Assembly (NCBI GenBank): GCA_030248065.1
Contig: JASAMV010005036.1
Location: 1-64,000 of the forward strand
Reading direction: 5' to 3'
DNA: 64,000 nucleotides
Source: Rhynchonema sp. JSB1_4
Lineage: Eukaryota; Nematoda; Chromadorea; Monhysterida; Xyalidae
Shown here: positions 1 to 12,252 of the stretch, piece by piece
How the letters are laid out: each line of letters begins with the position of its first letter
How positions within the stretch are numbered: the stretch's first letter is position 1
Position numbers and translations under genes: made by a program
The notes under the pieces: model-generated
Told to the model about the DNA's origin: nothing
Database searches by the model: none
Seen by the model: the letters and a program-made list of their open reading frames with translations, nothing else

Positions 1-135
1 AATTCAAATCGCACACAAATGAAATCCGGTTTCCGGTTTCCGGAATCCGGTTTTTATTTTCCGGTTTCCGGTTTCCGTTTTCCGGCAGCCGGAAAGTGCT
101 TTCACAATCATCCGGTTTCCGGTTTCCGGATTTGA
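1..135. repeat. Tandem CCGG-TTT minisatellite
   Basis: Repeated units of the form CCGGTTTCCGGTTT, with AATCCGG and TTTTCCGG variants, run from about base 25 to 135. They probably continue beyond the left window edge. No coding potential. Confidence 0.8.
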
Positions 136-2152
136 TGACTTGCACGCGGTTTGACAAGTTCTATATCACACACGGCAACCGCATTCCTTGTCCAGCTGGT
201 GGTGGTGGCCAGTCGTAACGCACTCTGTGCATGTTCCCAAAAGGATACTTTCCTGTTTTTCGGAGCTCTGCAATTTTAACGCAGGAAAAATTTTGTGCAA
301 CAGATTGTTCGACATATTCTTGATACATCGATGGGACAAACATCTTATATGTATACATATGTATATTGTGTAGCTGCATCTATCTTGACCATTCAAAGTT
401 TTCTATCTGGCTTTGACGTTATGTGCTTTATGAGCGTTTATATTGTGTGGTCAGCGCTGTTGAGCATGGCAACATTATGCCGAAGTTGTCTTCATGCGGA
501 GGTGTGTTACTGTCAGTATACTGTAGATGTTAATCTACTCCATCTTGAAGAATGTTGTTCTGACTCGGGAAACTTGGCCGTTGCACTGTTCAACTTATAT
601 TTATTCCAGACAATTCACACCACAGGGACAAAACGATAAAGCCATATCAACAAAAGCAACAGATAAAATTAGCTACTGTGCACATGCATGCAAGATTTGA
701 GACACTTTCATTGCGCAACCAACCAAACAGAAAAGCTCCTGAAAACTATGTAGTTTGCAGAATTAGCGTTGGCTTTAATTCACGGAAAAGCCTCTGAAAA
801 TACCGTGATTTAAAAGAAAGTAGGGACACCTAAATATCGAAAAGCCCCTGAAAACATCTGTTAGACAGTTTAGATGATGATGACCGCAAAATAAGTTTTG
901 CAGATAAATGATGCCAAACACTATGCAGACCTACTTCAAGCTTCAAAAAAGCACGCATCACTCATAGATTTGGGGATATGATTGTGATAATAGTCACTAA
1001 AGGATGATGTTTTGTTGTTCTTTGCTCACATACAAACAGAAAAAACTGATTTGCGAGACTGAGACTCTGTTCTTGGATGGAATCATACACATACAGTAGT
1101 TCAGATGACTGCTCGTTCATGAAGTCAAGTTCACAAAGTAAAAGTGAGAAACAGTAAAATGTTGGCGTTACTGGATTCCTGAGAAAATTTGAGTCCGATA
1201 AGGGTGGTACCTCCAAGAGAATCCTCATGCTGTGTGCACCGGTGCACGTTCCTTGGTCGTGTCCATATTTTTGCTGGTACATGGTGTATGAGCACTAAAG
1301 CATTGCCTCGTGGTCACGAACCCACTAAATAATATACATGTGTGTATACATTGTTTAATAGGCGAGGACTAGATGAGTTAATTTAGCAATAGCACGCTTT
1401 TATCACATAAGCAAGCAACGAATTACAAGCGATCGCGCAACCGCCAGCAATGGGCATGATAACAACACAGAAATCAAACTGATGTTGTGCAATGTATTGT
1501 ATTAATCAATTTACGTGAACCATCCCTTAATATCCTGTCTGTTTAACCTCGACTTTGCGTTTCGATCGTGAAGATGCAATGTAAATTAAATCGCACTTTT
1601 GCGTTTCTTTTCGTTTTGCGCAGAAATTTGGTTAGTTTTCTTGCGAACTGGGACTTTTTATCACAAAAATATTCTATCAGCCCTTAGTTCAACCTGAATC
1701 GCTAGATCGGCGCTCTGATGAGCCCGATAGCACAGCAGGCTCGTGACACTCCGAAGTATCCTCTTTGTGACTGAATCAAACTATGTTAACGTTTGTTAAC
1801 GGATGTTAGTTATTGTTGAGAACAATTAAGCAACAATCAATGTTAAGAGCAGTTAATGGTTGTTAACGTATGTTAACGTTTTCCTGTTGGTCCCGTGTGT
1901 TTATGCTCTCTTCTGTGAAGAAAACCTATGTTTCTGGTTGAGTTTTAGGAAGCTTTGAACCCCAAATGCAGCCCTAGACGGAATAGAACATTCGGAGCGC
2001 GCTGTCAATGGCGGAGGGACTCTACATGAAAACTCCGTTTCCAAGAAGCCTTCAAAACAGACTAGTGTTACGGAAAGATATATTTAACAATCCGTTATCT
2101 TCTTCCAATCTTCTTACCGGGAAATTTGCAAGAAAACTCATTGATTGGCCAG
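136..2152. other. Unassigned DNA upstream of the membrane-protein gene
   Basis: I see no recognisable gene. A short motif GAAAAGCYCCTGAAAA recurs three times near 731, 784 and 839, about 54 bases apart. A cluster of GTTAAC-type sites lies at 1780-1885. The open frames at 295-639 and 962-1282 (-) have no family resemblance. Exons for the 5' end and signal peptide of the downstream membrane-protein gene may lie here, but I could not pick them out. Confidence 0.4.
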
Positions 2153-4563
2153 TAATGCCGACACTGAAACATCATCCTTACCTTATCCACAAAATCTTAC
2201 TGGGGTCAATTCTGCGACTAGTTTCGGTGCTAACAGCAGCAACTGCACAAAATGTCAAAACTGATGCGCGATTTTTCATTCTGAACATCGTTCCTTCAGT
2301 GGGTCTCAATTCGATCGTCTCCCAGCCCCAATATCAGGATCAGAGTGAAACATCAACAACGACTGATAATACTTCAACCGCTGAGTTTACGTCGAAACAA
2401 TCCGACCACATCGACGAAAGTGCAGATGATAAGGCGTCAGAAGCTGATGCAAAAGGTTAATGTTTATTTCTTAATTTCTTGGGCACAAAACGGTTGAGCA
2501 AGCAACGCAATTGATGCACTGCGCAACATTTGCAGCGCGAGAGAGTCAAACCAACATTACAAATGCAGATGATCAAACGGCTTTGCGCCAACACACAACA
2601 ATCGACAACTCTGAGAACACGACAGCGACCATTGAAGGTATGTCTAGGAATTAATTAAAGGTTCTGGCATTAACCATCACGATTAGGGAAACGTAAACTT
2701 AGCCGTCAACGTGCAGTTTGGAATTTTGCGTTCTTCAGACAAGCGGTAAATTATCCTAAATATCGCTTTCAACATTAGCCGTTTAACTGAGTCTCGCCCT
2801 ACAACACGTTTTGCGCTTAGATGACTGCGTTGTGTCACTCATTGCCAGCACGTGCAGTCAGATGGTGTACGAAAATCACCAGTGATCACTTAACCGTCAT
2901 CCGTTGGCAGCGTTTCTGACCGCTCTGTGTCACAAATGCAGCGCAACTGCAAAGAATGCCCAGAAATTCCCTTTTGCAGCGACGACCACGTCGAATGATG
3001 CTCAGGCGCCGCCGCACTCCGGCGGCGGCGGCGGCGGCGTCGGCAAACACTCCGTGAACCCGCACTATCTGGGTCTGCCGCCCTGGTTGTTGTACTTGGT
3101 GCTGGCGTGCACGCTGGCGCTGATGGGTGGCTGCGTGATCGGTGTCGGCTGTCTCGTGCTCGTCAACATACGACGTGAGTTCGGCTTATGGTACTGTGGT
3201 CTACCTAGTCAAGTCGTCGTCGCGTGTATTGTGTCTCGCTCTCATTTGGGGCTCGTGCATTCTTGCTTGATTTGACGACAGTTCCATTAGCCCGTGAGTT
3301 AGTGCGTGTGTTGTAGCCAGGGTTGTCGACAAGTATACTTCTTTACTGCAATCACTTTTCACGTGAAACTTCATCAGCCACTCTGCTATAGGAAATTTCG
3401 TTTCAAAATCAGGCAAGCGACAACGTGAGTCCGACCGCACGCAACTCTCCTCCAAGAGTGACAAAAAACGCCACGAAATCACAAATCAGGTTTGCGGTGT
3501 TCAAGGTGCAGTAAAACATGCGACACTAATTCTGGTTCCCCAAAGTCGATTTTAAACTTGGTGATCGGTTCGGATCGAATTTGTCACGGTCACGTAACGT
3601 TTTCGCAAACTTACGCGGAAAAACTGGTCGTAACGTACAAATTGTTACAGACCGTGAAATAAATCGACTTCGGGCGGGTTGTTTGGTTGAGTCTGTAAAT
3701 TTGTATCCTTATTTGGTGGATGACCAAGGCGAATGTCATCCGATCCGCTTACCAAGTTTCATGCTGATCCAACTTTTCCAAATTTTTTTCACAGACAGAA
3801 ACACCATCGAGCGAACATGCCACTGACGAAACACAGAACAGTGAATATGAACAATCAGACAAGATGGCGAACAAACAACACAGCAAATTGAAAAACAAAG
3901 CGGCACAAATAAGCAAGAAAGTGCAAATGTCGCTGAAACATCCGATGGCTCGTAGCCCGACGCACAAAGATAAACAAAATGAAACATCAGCCCTGTTCTC
4001 ACAGTTGGTGACTTTATGGGTCTTTTTTGCAGTATTCAGCTGGCAGGAATGATTTGTTATTTCTTTCGACACACACGGAGTGCGAAAAAGCACACATGAA
4101 TTGTGCTGAAAACATGCAATGTTTGTGCAACCTGAGTCAGCGATCAAGCCTTCTTACCCACTTCAGCACCCTATCTAAGCTCATCCATTGCAGAGATATC
4201 ACCAGAACCGGAAAGGACCAACCAAAGGAATCAAACGAGTTATCGAACGAGTCAGAGTATGGTTAGTCTCTGAATCTGTCTGCCCATACCACCCGTACTC
4301 ACTCCATCCCCACTAAAAACATTTGCGTAGAAAATGCAACGTTTCGCGTAGTAGTGCTACACAACGGGCAAGAATGAAAGATCTCTAAAAATAAAAACAT
4401 AAATGAAAACCAATCCTAAACCCGTGAAACGAACACTATTTGTCCAGTAATCGATCGGTCGCAACATCGCCCGCCCCCAGCCGAGTCGACGTTTTCGCTC
4501 GGCACTTCGCGCGATGAAGACCTAAATGAAGATGACAAAACGCAGAAGTTTGGAACAAAGTGA
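2153..4563 (+). CDS. Ser/Thr/Asn-rich single-pass membrane protein (5' incomplete)
   Basis: I do not recognise the family. Eight phase-compatible exons are proposed: 2153-2253, 2300-2455, 2536-2637, 2911-3174, 3413-3489, 3795-4003, 4194-4261 and 4481-4563, giving 352 residues to a TGA. The N-terminal part is rich in Ser, Thr, Asn and Glu with several N-x-S/T sequons, then comes a six-Gly run, and then one hydrophobic helix at about 3085-3160 (WLLYLVLACTLALMGGC). It is followed immediately by IRRKRQRE, a stop-transfer-like basic stretch. The tail is first Lys-rich and then acidic (TSRDEDLNEDDKTQ). A type I surface glycoprotein is the inference. The donor at 3175 is a textbook GTGAGT and the acceptor at 3412 restores the frame exactly. 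The donor at 4004 and the first exon are the weakest points. The signal peptide exon is not found. Confidence 0.6.
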
Positions 4564-5184
4564 CTTTACAACGACTCAATCATGACCCGCATATGACTTT
4601 CCAATACAAACCCCCTCCCCTCCCCACCTTCCTGAATTGAATAAAAACCACTGACGTATTTGATTCGCGCATAACTGTTTCCAGAACAAAAAATGTTCAC
4701 AATAACCCAGCAGGGTTGTTTCAAAAAAATGTTGTTAATCACTGCGTTGTACGGCATGCTACAACACATTAGAGCAACATCGCTGGTGAACATCAAAATC
4801 AGACTGGACGGAGACCATAGAATCAGCACAATACTACCGGGTGTCACCACAAAAGTTGGGTCTCAGAGGCGAAAACTTTTCAATTTTTGAAAAATATGTT
4901 GTATCGATTTTATTTATCCTGAAACGTCGTTTGCCACACTTTTTCTAACAAAAAAATTTTCGTCTAAAAAAATCAAAAATTTTTTTTTAAAAAAGCTCGT
5001 TAGTAAAGGTCATCTCTTTTTTCGATTTCGATTTTCAGTGTGGCGTTTCGTCTGATTGATGTTTCCTTTATTTCTGTACATTTTGTGCACAGCACTTGAA
5101 AAATCTTAGGCCTTGTAGCGAACCTGGTGCGTGCTATGTGCTCGTGCAGCGAGCATATACTGTATGTATGTTGATGTTGCTTAA
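4564..5184. repeat. Spacer with inverted fragment of an hAT-like element
   Basis: About 4690-5000 is an inverted, diverged copy of 25945-26230; both carry the stretch around CGTTGTACGGCATGCTACAAC and an A/T-run end. No gene seen. A TTAA at 5181-5184 is the target site of the next palindrome. Confidence 0.6.
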
Positions 5185-6839
5185 AGGGCTCGGGACACAA
5201 CCGAAGGAAGGGCAGCAGAGCGCAGTGTTATACATCGTTGGAAAGCACTGTGACAGCATATGTCACGCACAAATGTTAAGCTCCTTGGAGATTCGCTATC
5301 TCTTGGTAGAGGGACTTTTCGTTCCAGAAAAAAGTGAATTTTTTCACAACTTTAAACGTCCGGTGCAGAAACCCCAAATGAGTTGAAAGTCAAATAACAC
5401 GTGGATAAGATTACAACAGCTTCTGGATAACTTGTCGTGAGAACTTCAGTCGCTCAAAGCATTGCTTCACTCGGTGAGGGTGCGAAATGTTCCAAAAATC
5501 GGCCACATTTTTCGAAAGCACAAGTTTGCCTCTAAATTTTGAGGCCGCGCTTTGTGTTGCAGAAATGAAAATGCAATAGAAGAATAGAGCGTTTTCGAAA
5601 GTACCAGAAAATAAGGTTTTTAAATTTGGAAACACTTAGATAGCTGCGTGACAGGCCGAAAAAGACCTAAAAATTGCCCCTAAACTGCATAGTTGCATTC
5701 ATTGACGGAACTGTGATGTAAATAAGCCACGTACTGTATTGCATTGGAAACGAGAAAGTCAGATAAACGCACAGTCCGACAATCTTGACGAGTTTCAAGA
5801 CTTCAAACCCCATGGTCCGGCTGCTGCATCCATGCCAGCCTGAATAAGATATTTGGCTATAAGTCGTTACCGTTCAACATTATTGCACATTTGATAGCAT
5901 CAAACGATGTAGCTTTAGCGTAGCTATCGAACGATATATAACATGTCCATATTATCTCTTACTATGGACAAGAAACGTCAACATTCCGAAATCGCACACG
6001 GTGACGTGACGGTTCATTCCAGAATCGTCAAAAAAGCAATTTTTTAACCTCTGCCCTTAAGCGTAAGAATTTATTGGGGCTTGTTATGCATCATTCGAAA
6101 GCTACTCCCGAGATACATTGTTTGGTGCTGTCACATTTACAATAGCTGTTAACAATAAGCATTTATAGCTGAATATCATATTCAGGTTAGTATGGCTGCC
6201 CCGAGAGATCTGTAGACCTTGGGGTCTTCGGACCTTGATAGGTTGTGAAACCAGACGTTTCTCTCATTTTTTTGTTTCGAATCCGATACAATCTGTGGCC
6301 TTTATGTGTCACAATTCTGGCGATGAACGTAACCACCTAATTTAGCGGCAATTTAATGGATTTTTAGGCCTGTCACGGAGCTAGCCATGAGTTAAAAAAA
6401 TTTAAAACCTTATTTTCTGGTACTTTCGACGATGCTCTATTTCCCCATTGCATTCTGATTTCTGCAGCGCAAAGCGCGACCTCAAAATTTAGGGACAAAC
6501 TTGTGTTCTCGAAAAATAAGGCCGATTTTTGGAACGTTTCGCACCCTCACCGTGTGAAGCAATGGTTTGAGCAACTGAAGTTGTGTTGATAAGTTATTCC
6601 GAAGCTGTTGTAATCCTATCCACGTGTTACTTGACCTTCAATTCATTTGGGGTTTCTGCACCGGTCGTTCCAATTTTTGCAAAAATTCACTTTTTTCTGG
6701 AACGAAAAGTCGCTCTACCAAGAGATAGCGAATTTCCAAGGAGCTTAAAATTTGGGCGTGACATAGGCTGTCGGAATGCTTTCCAACGGTATATAACAAT
6801 ATGTCCTGCTACCCTTCCTTCGGTTATGTCCCGAGCCCT
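5185..6839. mobile_element. Large palindromic MITE V1 with TTAA duplication
   Basis: The ends are AGGGCTCGGGAC and its inverse, and the arms pair at about 5185-5640 and 6400-6839 with many mismatches. TTAA sits directly outside both ends (5181-5184 and 6840-6843). TTAA duplication is typical of piggyBac-type transposition. No transposase frame is visible; open frames across the arms are mirror images and not genes. Confidence 0.75.
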
Positions 6840-6843
6840 TTAA

Positions 6844-8594
6844 AGGGTCTCCGTCATATATATTCGACCAAAACCAATCTCATTGAAACCTGGCACGGTA
6901 ATTGGGTTTGGTCCAAAACACTCATGGCCAAGAAAATTTTTCCCCATATCAGCTCCCTGTCTCAGCCCGGAGAGCTGAAAGGTAAAAAATTTTGACCCTA
7001 CCTCCGCACCTTGAAATTAAAATACCGATCTGTTTCGCATGTTCTTAATGTGCCGTTTGATCACAAATGCTTCATAAACGCTTTGGCTCTAATTTAAAAT
7101 CATGTTCACTTTTTTGGCACTACCACAGCTCGCGCTACATTGCCAAAACCACGCAAATTTTAGAAAAAAATTTTTCCGTTGTATTTTTGGGCCACATAGA
7201 CAGCACACAGAACTTTACTATAAAGTAGGTAACAAATCCCATTTATCACGCTATTCAAGCGATCAAAGACCAATTTCCCATCGCTGATAAGTTTCGACAA
7301 AAGTTCGTTTAACTGTTGTGAGCCTCAACTTTTTGGCCCCTTTCTGGGGACCCCAAGCACACTTCTATGTCATAATTTCCTGTTTTAATAACGATGTACC
7401 AAGGTGATATATGGCACTCCAGATAGTAAAAATATAATTGTCGTTAATTATGTGCAAAACTATGTTGGTTCATCTGCATACTTGGAGGTACGAGCAAGAA
7501 ATGAATTTTACACAAAATCCACCATATTGACAAATTTTCGCTTCCGTCACATTTTTAGCCTACCTACTGTTGTGATGGAATCGTGGCATTTACTGTCCGA
7601 TGAAGCCCCATCTTTATTGCTGTTTATCGATCAAAATCCAACATTCTAGCTCTAACGTATCTTGGGCAGAAGTCGTTCAAATGAAGGCACCGTAGACGCT
7701 GGTCCGGTTACAAGCCCGGTTGTAGTTCCAAGTCCAACGCATGGACCTCAATGAACACAATTTTTCTAAAGATACGTTAGAGCTAGAATTTTGGACTTTG
7801 ATCGATAAACAACAGTAAAGTTGGGGCTTCATGGGACAGTAAATACCATACTTCCATCACAACTGTGGGTAGGCGATAAATATGACGGAAGCGAAAATTT
7901 GCTAAAATTATGAATTTTGTGTAAAATTCATTTGTTGCTCGTACATACCTCCAAGTACGCAGATGAACCAACATAGTTTTGCACATAATTAACAACAATT
8001 ATATTTTTCTATCTGGCGTGCCATATATCACCTTCGTACATCGTTATTAAAATAGGAAATTATGACATAGAAGTGTGCTTGGGGTCCCCAGAAAAGGGCC
8101 AAAAAGTTGAGGCTCACAACAGTTGAGCGAACTGTTGTCGAAACTTATCAGCGATGGGAAATTGGTCTTTGATCGCTTGAATAGCGTGATAAATGGGCTT
8201 TGTTACCTACTTTATAGTAAAGCTCTGTGTGCTGTCTATGTGGCCCAAAAATACAACGGAAAAATTTTTTTCTAAAATTTGCTTGGTTTTGGCAATGTAG
8301 CGCGAGCTGTGGTAGTGCCAAAAAAGTGAATATAATTTTAAATTAGAGCCAAGGCGTTTATGAAGCGTTTGCGATCAAACGGCAGATTAAGAACATGCGA
8401 AACAGATCGGTATTTTAGTTCCAAGTTGCGGAGATAGGGTCAAATTTTTTTACCTTTCAGCTCTCCGGGCTCAGACAGGGAGCTGATATGGGAAGAAATT
8501 TTCCTGGCCATGAGTGTTTTGGACCAAGCCCAATTACCGTGCCAAGTTTCAATGAGATTGGTTTTGGTCGAATATATATGGCGGAGACCCTTTT
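6844..8594. mobile_element. Large palindromic MITE V2 with TTAA flank
   Basis: The ends are AGGGTCTCCGTC and its inverse. The arms are about 0.8 kb each (6844-7665 and 7780-8594) and well matched, with a small centre at 7666-7780. The left flank is the same TTAA that closes V1. The right flank is TTAA at 8595-8598 after a few extra T. No coding capacity is seen. The paired frames at 7404-7649 (+) and 7783-7998 (-) are the two arms read in opposite directions. Confidence 0.75.
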
Positions 8595-8771
8595 TTAACG
8601 CTTCCTTGCCGTGAATCAATGTTTCTTATCTGATCGAGTGTGCGTGTGTGAGTGGCCTTTCAATGTCTACACGTTATCACAATGCTCTACATTACGTATA
8701 TTTCGCTTTAGTGTCTCTGTATCAGTTTCAACACATGTGAAGCCCACTGCTGACAATAATATTCAGCCAAA

Positions 8772-11200
8772 ATGCCAAACATTAGCCTCAGAATCTGCCA
8801 AATTCTGCTCTTCACGGCCGGTTGTTGTGCCGTAACTTCCTTGGCGAAGCACCTGCCAACAGAATGGCAAAGGGGCACGTGGATAGTGAACGATTGCATT
8901 TTCGTATCGGGGCAAGTGGCGCTGAAAGTCTGGTATAATGACACCAATATGAAGGTTGGTGAAATGAAGACCACACTGGATTTCGGATGCCATTGTTGTA
9001 GAACGCTGATACGGATTGCAAATATGATCCGATAAAATCAGTCCTGTCGTACCACAATCATCCTAGATCTTAGCTCGCTTAGCCTACGGACCAATAGATC
9101 CGTCATGTAAGTTGTCTGGCGGCATTGATGTGCACAACGGCGGTCGATTGTCTAGAGTGCTTTGGCAAGACATTCCTATGGTTACTCAAAAGGTTTCGTC
9201 ATATGGTGGAGCAAAAAGTTAGAAAAGTCGCTAGTTCTTATGTGCTCCATTGTCGCCGTGCCTCAGCACCAAGAGGTCCAACCAGTGGAGCTTGCAACGA
9301 GTCCATTTTCAATTGAAGCTCCAAGGTCCAGTCACCGTTTACGTACCTGGAAGTGCCACGGTGCAAAACGCAACCAGCACTTGTGGAACCAATGTTTCAA
9401 CTGATGTTCAATCACTGACGCTGCATTTCTTCGAAAATTGGTTCCTGACGTTGAATTTCAGGTTTGGAACAGTTTTGAGTGAGTTTGAGTTAGTTTTGAA
9501 CGGTTTGTGAGTCTTTCAATCATCAACGACAAGTTGTGCCGCAAATATATCTGACTTGTGTTTTCTAGTCCGAACTTTAACCTCGAAAAAAAAACGGAAC
9601 TTTATACTGACAAACCTAAGTTGGCATCGGCTGATAAAGGCTAAGGCTACTAGTCCAGTGACCGTTTCCATTAAGGTAGTACTGGTACCTTCGCAATAGT
9701 ACTGATGCCACCATTTCCATAAACATGATGAGTTTCGACCGAAGCAGAAACACTGTGTGGCAGAGGCAGAACAAACCCTCAGCTCATTCATTAGTTTGAC
9801 TTGAATTTGGCTTAGAATGAATTGAAATAATTGGATGAGACTTTGTTGCTTGCGAGTGAAAATATGCACGGTTTTCCACATCGATTTGCAGCAACAGCCG
9901 GGCGCATGGAGCGTACAGCGGACAACAGTTCATTTTGTACAACATAGAAATGGACGCTGATTTGGCTGAATTTGAAGATTTTGTCAGTCCACAAAGTCGG
10001 TCTGGTTTGCCTTTGTCTTTTTGGAATCTTCTTGCCCTTTTTAGGGTTGTTGCCATGAAAACAGTGCCATCGCGCATCGGGTCACCAGTCATTAGGTTTA
10101 GCCCGCAAGGCATTACTGAATCAGAAAACAGTAAAAATAAATATGTGCACTGCCATAATTGGCGAGACCTGTACAATCGCTCCAGGATGGTCAAAAGATC
10201 GGTCCAATCGTCTAGTCAAACCAAGTTGATTTAATCCAAATTAATTATATAAAGCGCTGTCGACACTCTCTGAATGCACCAAGGTCGTGGCTGGTGTTTT
10301 TACTCATTGCAAAGAATGGCCGCTGCATGTTGCTGTGAAAATTAGAGGGACAACAGCATATTAATATCGGGGTTCAGAAATGTCGAGAAAAATTGAGTTT
10401 TTCACCTCGCTGGTGGGTCGCAATACAGATATTGGACAATATGGTCTCGCCCTGAACGTTGCTGCACCCAACTTTGTAGCTCGAGCAATCCGCTACACGC
10501 GCACAAACGCGGCCGATTGGCGCCGGAACTTCTCGTCGCCGGGTGGCGCCAACGCTGAATATCTATCGTGTCAGCACGAACTTACGGTCACCGCGTCAGA
10601 TATGTTTGTATTCGAAACTGTCAATCTCACTTATATGGCCGCGTTTGGAATCAATCCAATCAACTCCAGCTCAGGTTCGATATTGGGTTTGATGCCGGTT
10701 CTTCTTCCCTCCCCGATTAGGGGTGAATATATGGCCTTAAAACGCTTTTGATTGGTCCACACAACGAAAATATCAGTTCCGTTTCTTGTGCAGTTGAAGG
10801 TTTTCAAATATACGACTAAGTGCATCCAGAAATGCAAGCTGTCCGTAGGAACCATTTTCTGGATTGTCGGAATGTGCGTCAGTATATCTCTTTTGCCAAA
10901 CTCAGAAAAAAGCCACACATGACCAAGACGTCCAATCCAATTGCACCAAGCTTTACACATCCGACCTCAGATTCATTCTCGTGCGCATACGACCGTGCGC
11001 GCAACGATGTCTGGCTGCTCGCAGTGTTGGCTGCTGAAATAGGGCTGGTCATGCTGATGCTGCTGTCATATGTCATTGTGCTGGCATGGAAGGGGCCGTA
11101 CAAAGTCAAGCTGGACGAGAATATGACGAAAAGATGGGAGGTTCGTTGTGGAAAGGGTATCATCTTCTGGTCAAAGTCGGTGTCTCAGCTGGTGGTCTGA
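8772..11200 (+). CDS. LAMP-like lysosome-associated membrane glycoprotein
   Basis: The exon model is 8772-8954, 9319-9478, 10429-10674 and 10971-11200: 819 nt, 272 aa, all phases consistent. Residues 1-25 form a signal peptide (ICQILLFTAGCCAVTSLA). The luminal part has exactly four cysteines, in contexts NDC, TSTCG, LSCQHE and FSCAYD. It also has the LAMP pattern of alternating hydrophobics: LTLHFF, LTLNFRF, then YGLALNV, then a Cys, then FETVNLTYMAAF. One C-terminal helix (WLLAVLAAEIGLVMLMLLSY) precedes a short cytosolic tail. LAMP proteins are type I glycoproteins of the lysosomal membrane; this has one LAMP domain. The donor at 9479 is GTGAGT. An alternative start of exon 3 at 10378 keeps the frame and adds 17 residues. 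The tail may be spliced further at 11138 (GAG/GTTCGT), so the last ~20 residues are uncertain. No classical GYxx-hydrophobic sorting signal is evident. Confidence 0.75.
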
Positions 11201-11531
11201 CCACCGGATCGCCAGTCTTGGTCCGGTGCTATTTTGTGTCAAGAAGGCTTTTCTAAACTTTCTAATTCCACCAATTCGACCAGTGTAAATGTTTCTCAAC
11301 AACTGCGTTGTTTTACTTGATTAGCTGTTCAATTGACTTGCTTTCAAAATTTGGTTAATTTTATTCAATATGTGCAAATTCAACAACCGTCAATTTTTAT
11401 GTGTTGGTCGAAACTAAAAAAAGACCAAAAGTATTCTCACATCAAAAAATTATGTTTTGATCAGGCACCAAGGATCGAATCAAACCTGCTTCGGCATGGG
11501 TCATCTTCTACAATGGTCACAATATGTTTAA

Positions 11532-12068
11532 AGGGTGTGTCTAACGTCTCTTAACCCCATGTTTTATGAGGTGCAATCGAAAGATGACCTCGACAGGCCG
11601 GCGTGTGCAAAACACCGCGTCTTGTAGCTCGCTAAATCGCGAAATCTTGAGGGTTACTTTTCGAATTAAATCAATTTCCGGACACAAAACTCCAGGCGCT
11701 TTTGAGTGGGCGCTACTCACGTTTGGCATTATTCTGCTGAAACATTGCATGTTTAAGCGCGGCTCAGCCGCCTATGCAATGCACGTAGACGCTCAACACA
11801 CACCGCTCTGGCTACTGGCTTGACTGTGGGCACAACGAACGTTTCATTTAACACATAGAAGCTGGTTTGTGTGTGTTTCGCTTCGCAGCTTTTTTACGTC
11901 AGCTCAGTCTGAATTTTGTGTCCGGAAATTGATTTAATTCGAAAGTAACCCTCAAGATTTCGCGATTTGGCCAGTTAGAAGACGCGATTTTTTGCACACG
12001 GCGGCCTTTCGAGGTCATCTTTCAATTCCACCCAACAAAACGGGGTTAGGAGACGTTAGACACACCCT
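11532..12068. mobile_element. Palindromic MITE E with TTAA duplication
   Basis: 537-bp inverted repeat with ends AGGGTGTGTCTAACGTCT. TTAA lies at 11528-11531 and again at 12069-12072. The arms match over about 160 bp; the centre is unrelated. Same end-and-target style as V1, V2 and F. Confidence 0.85.
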
Positions 12069-12252
12069 TTAAGAGCACTACCACCGCTCACACATAGGTG
12101 CCGATCGCAGCCAGCACTGACTCGCTGAACACAACTGATTCGAGACTGTCGGCTGTGCAGAGACGAAATGGTGTACACGTGAACCACGAACCTGACGAAC
12201 ACGATTACAGGCTCTGAAGCGCTTGCGAAAATGTAAGTTCGCCATCTTTATT

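Noticed and set aside
3864..3955. Alternative frame reading EQTTQQIEKQSGTNKQESAN
   Set aside because: Attractive composition, but it cannot be joined in phase from the acceptor at 3794; the frame used connects on both sides.
7102..7998. Paired ORFs around 7404 (+) and 7783 (-)
   Set aside because: The two arms of palindrome V2.
9784..10234. Overlapping ORFs on both strands between LAMP exons
   Set aside because: Intronic; the LAMP exons join in phase across it and neither frame has a domain.
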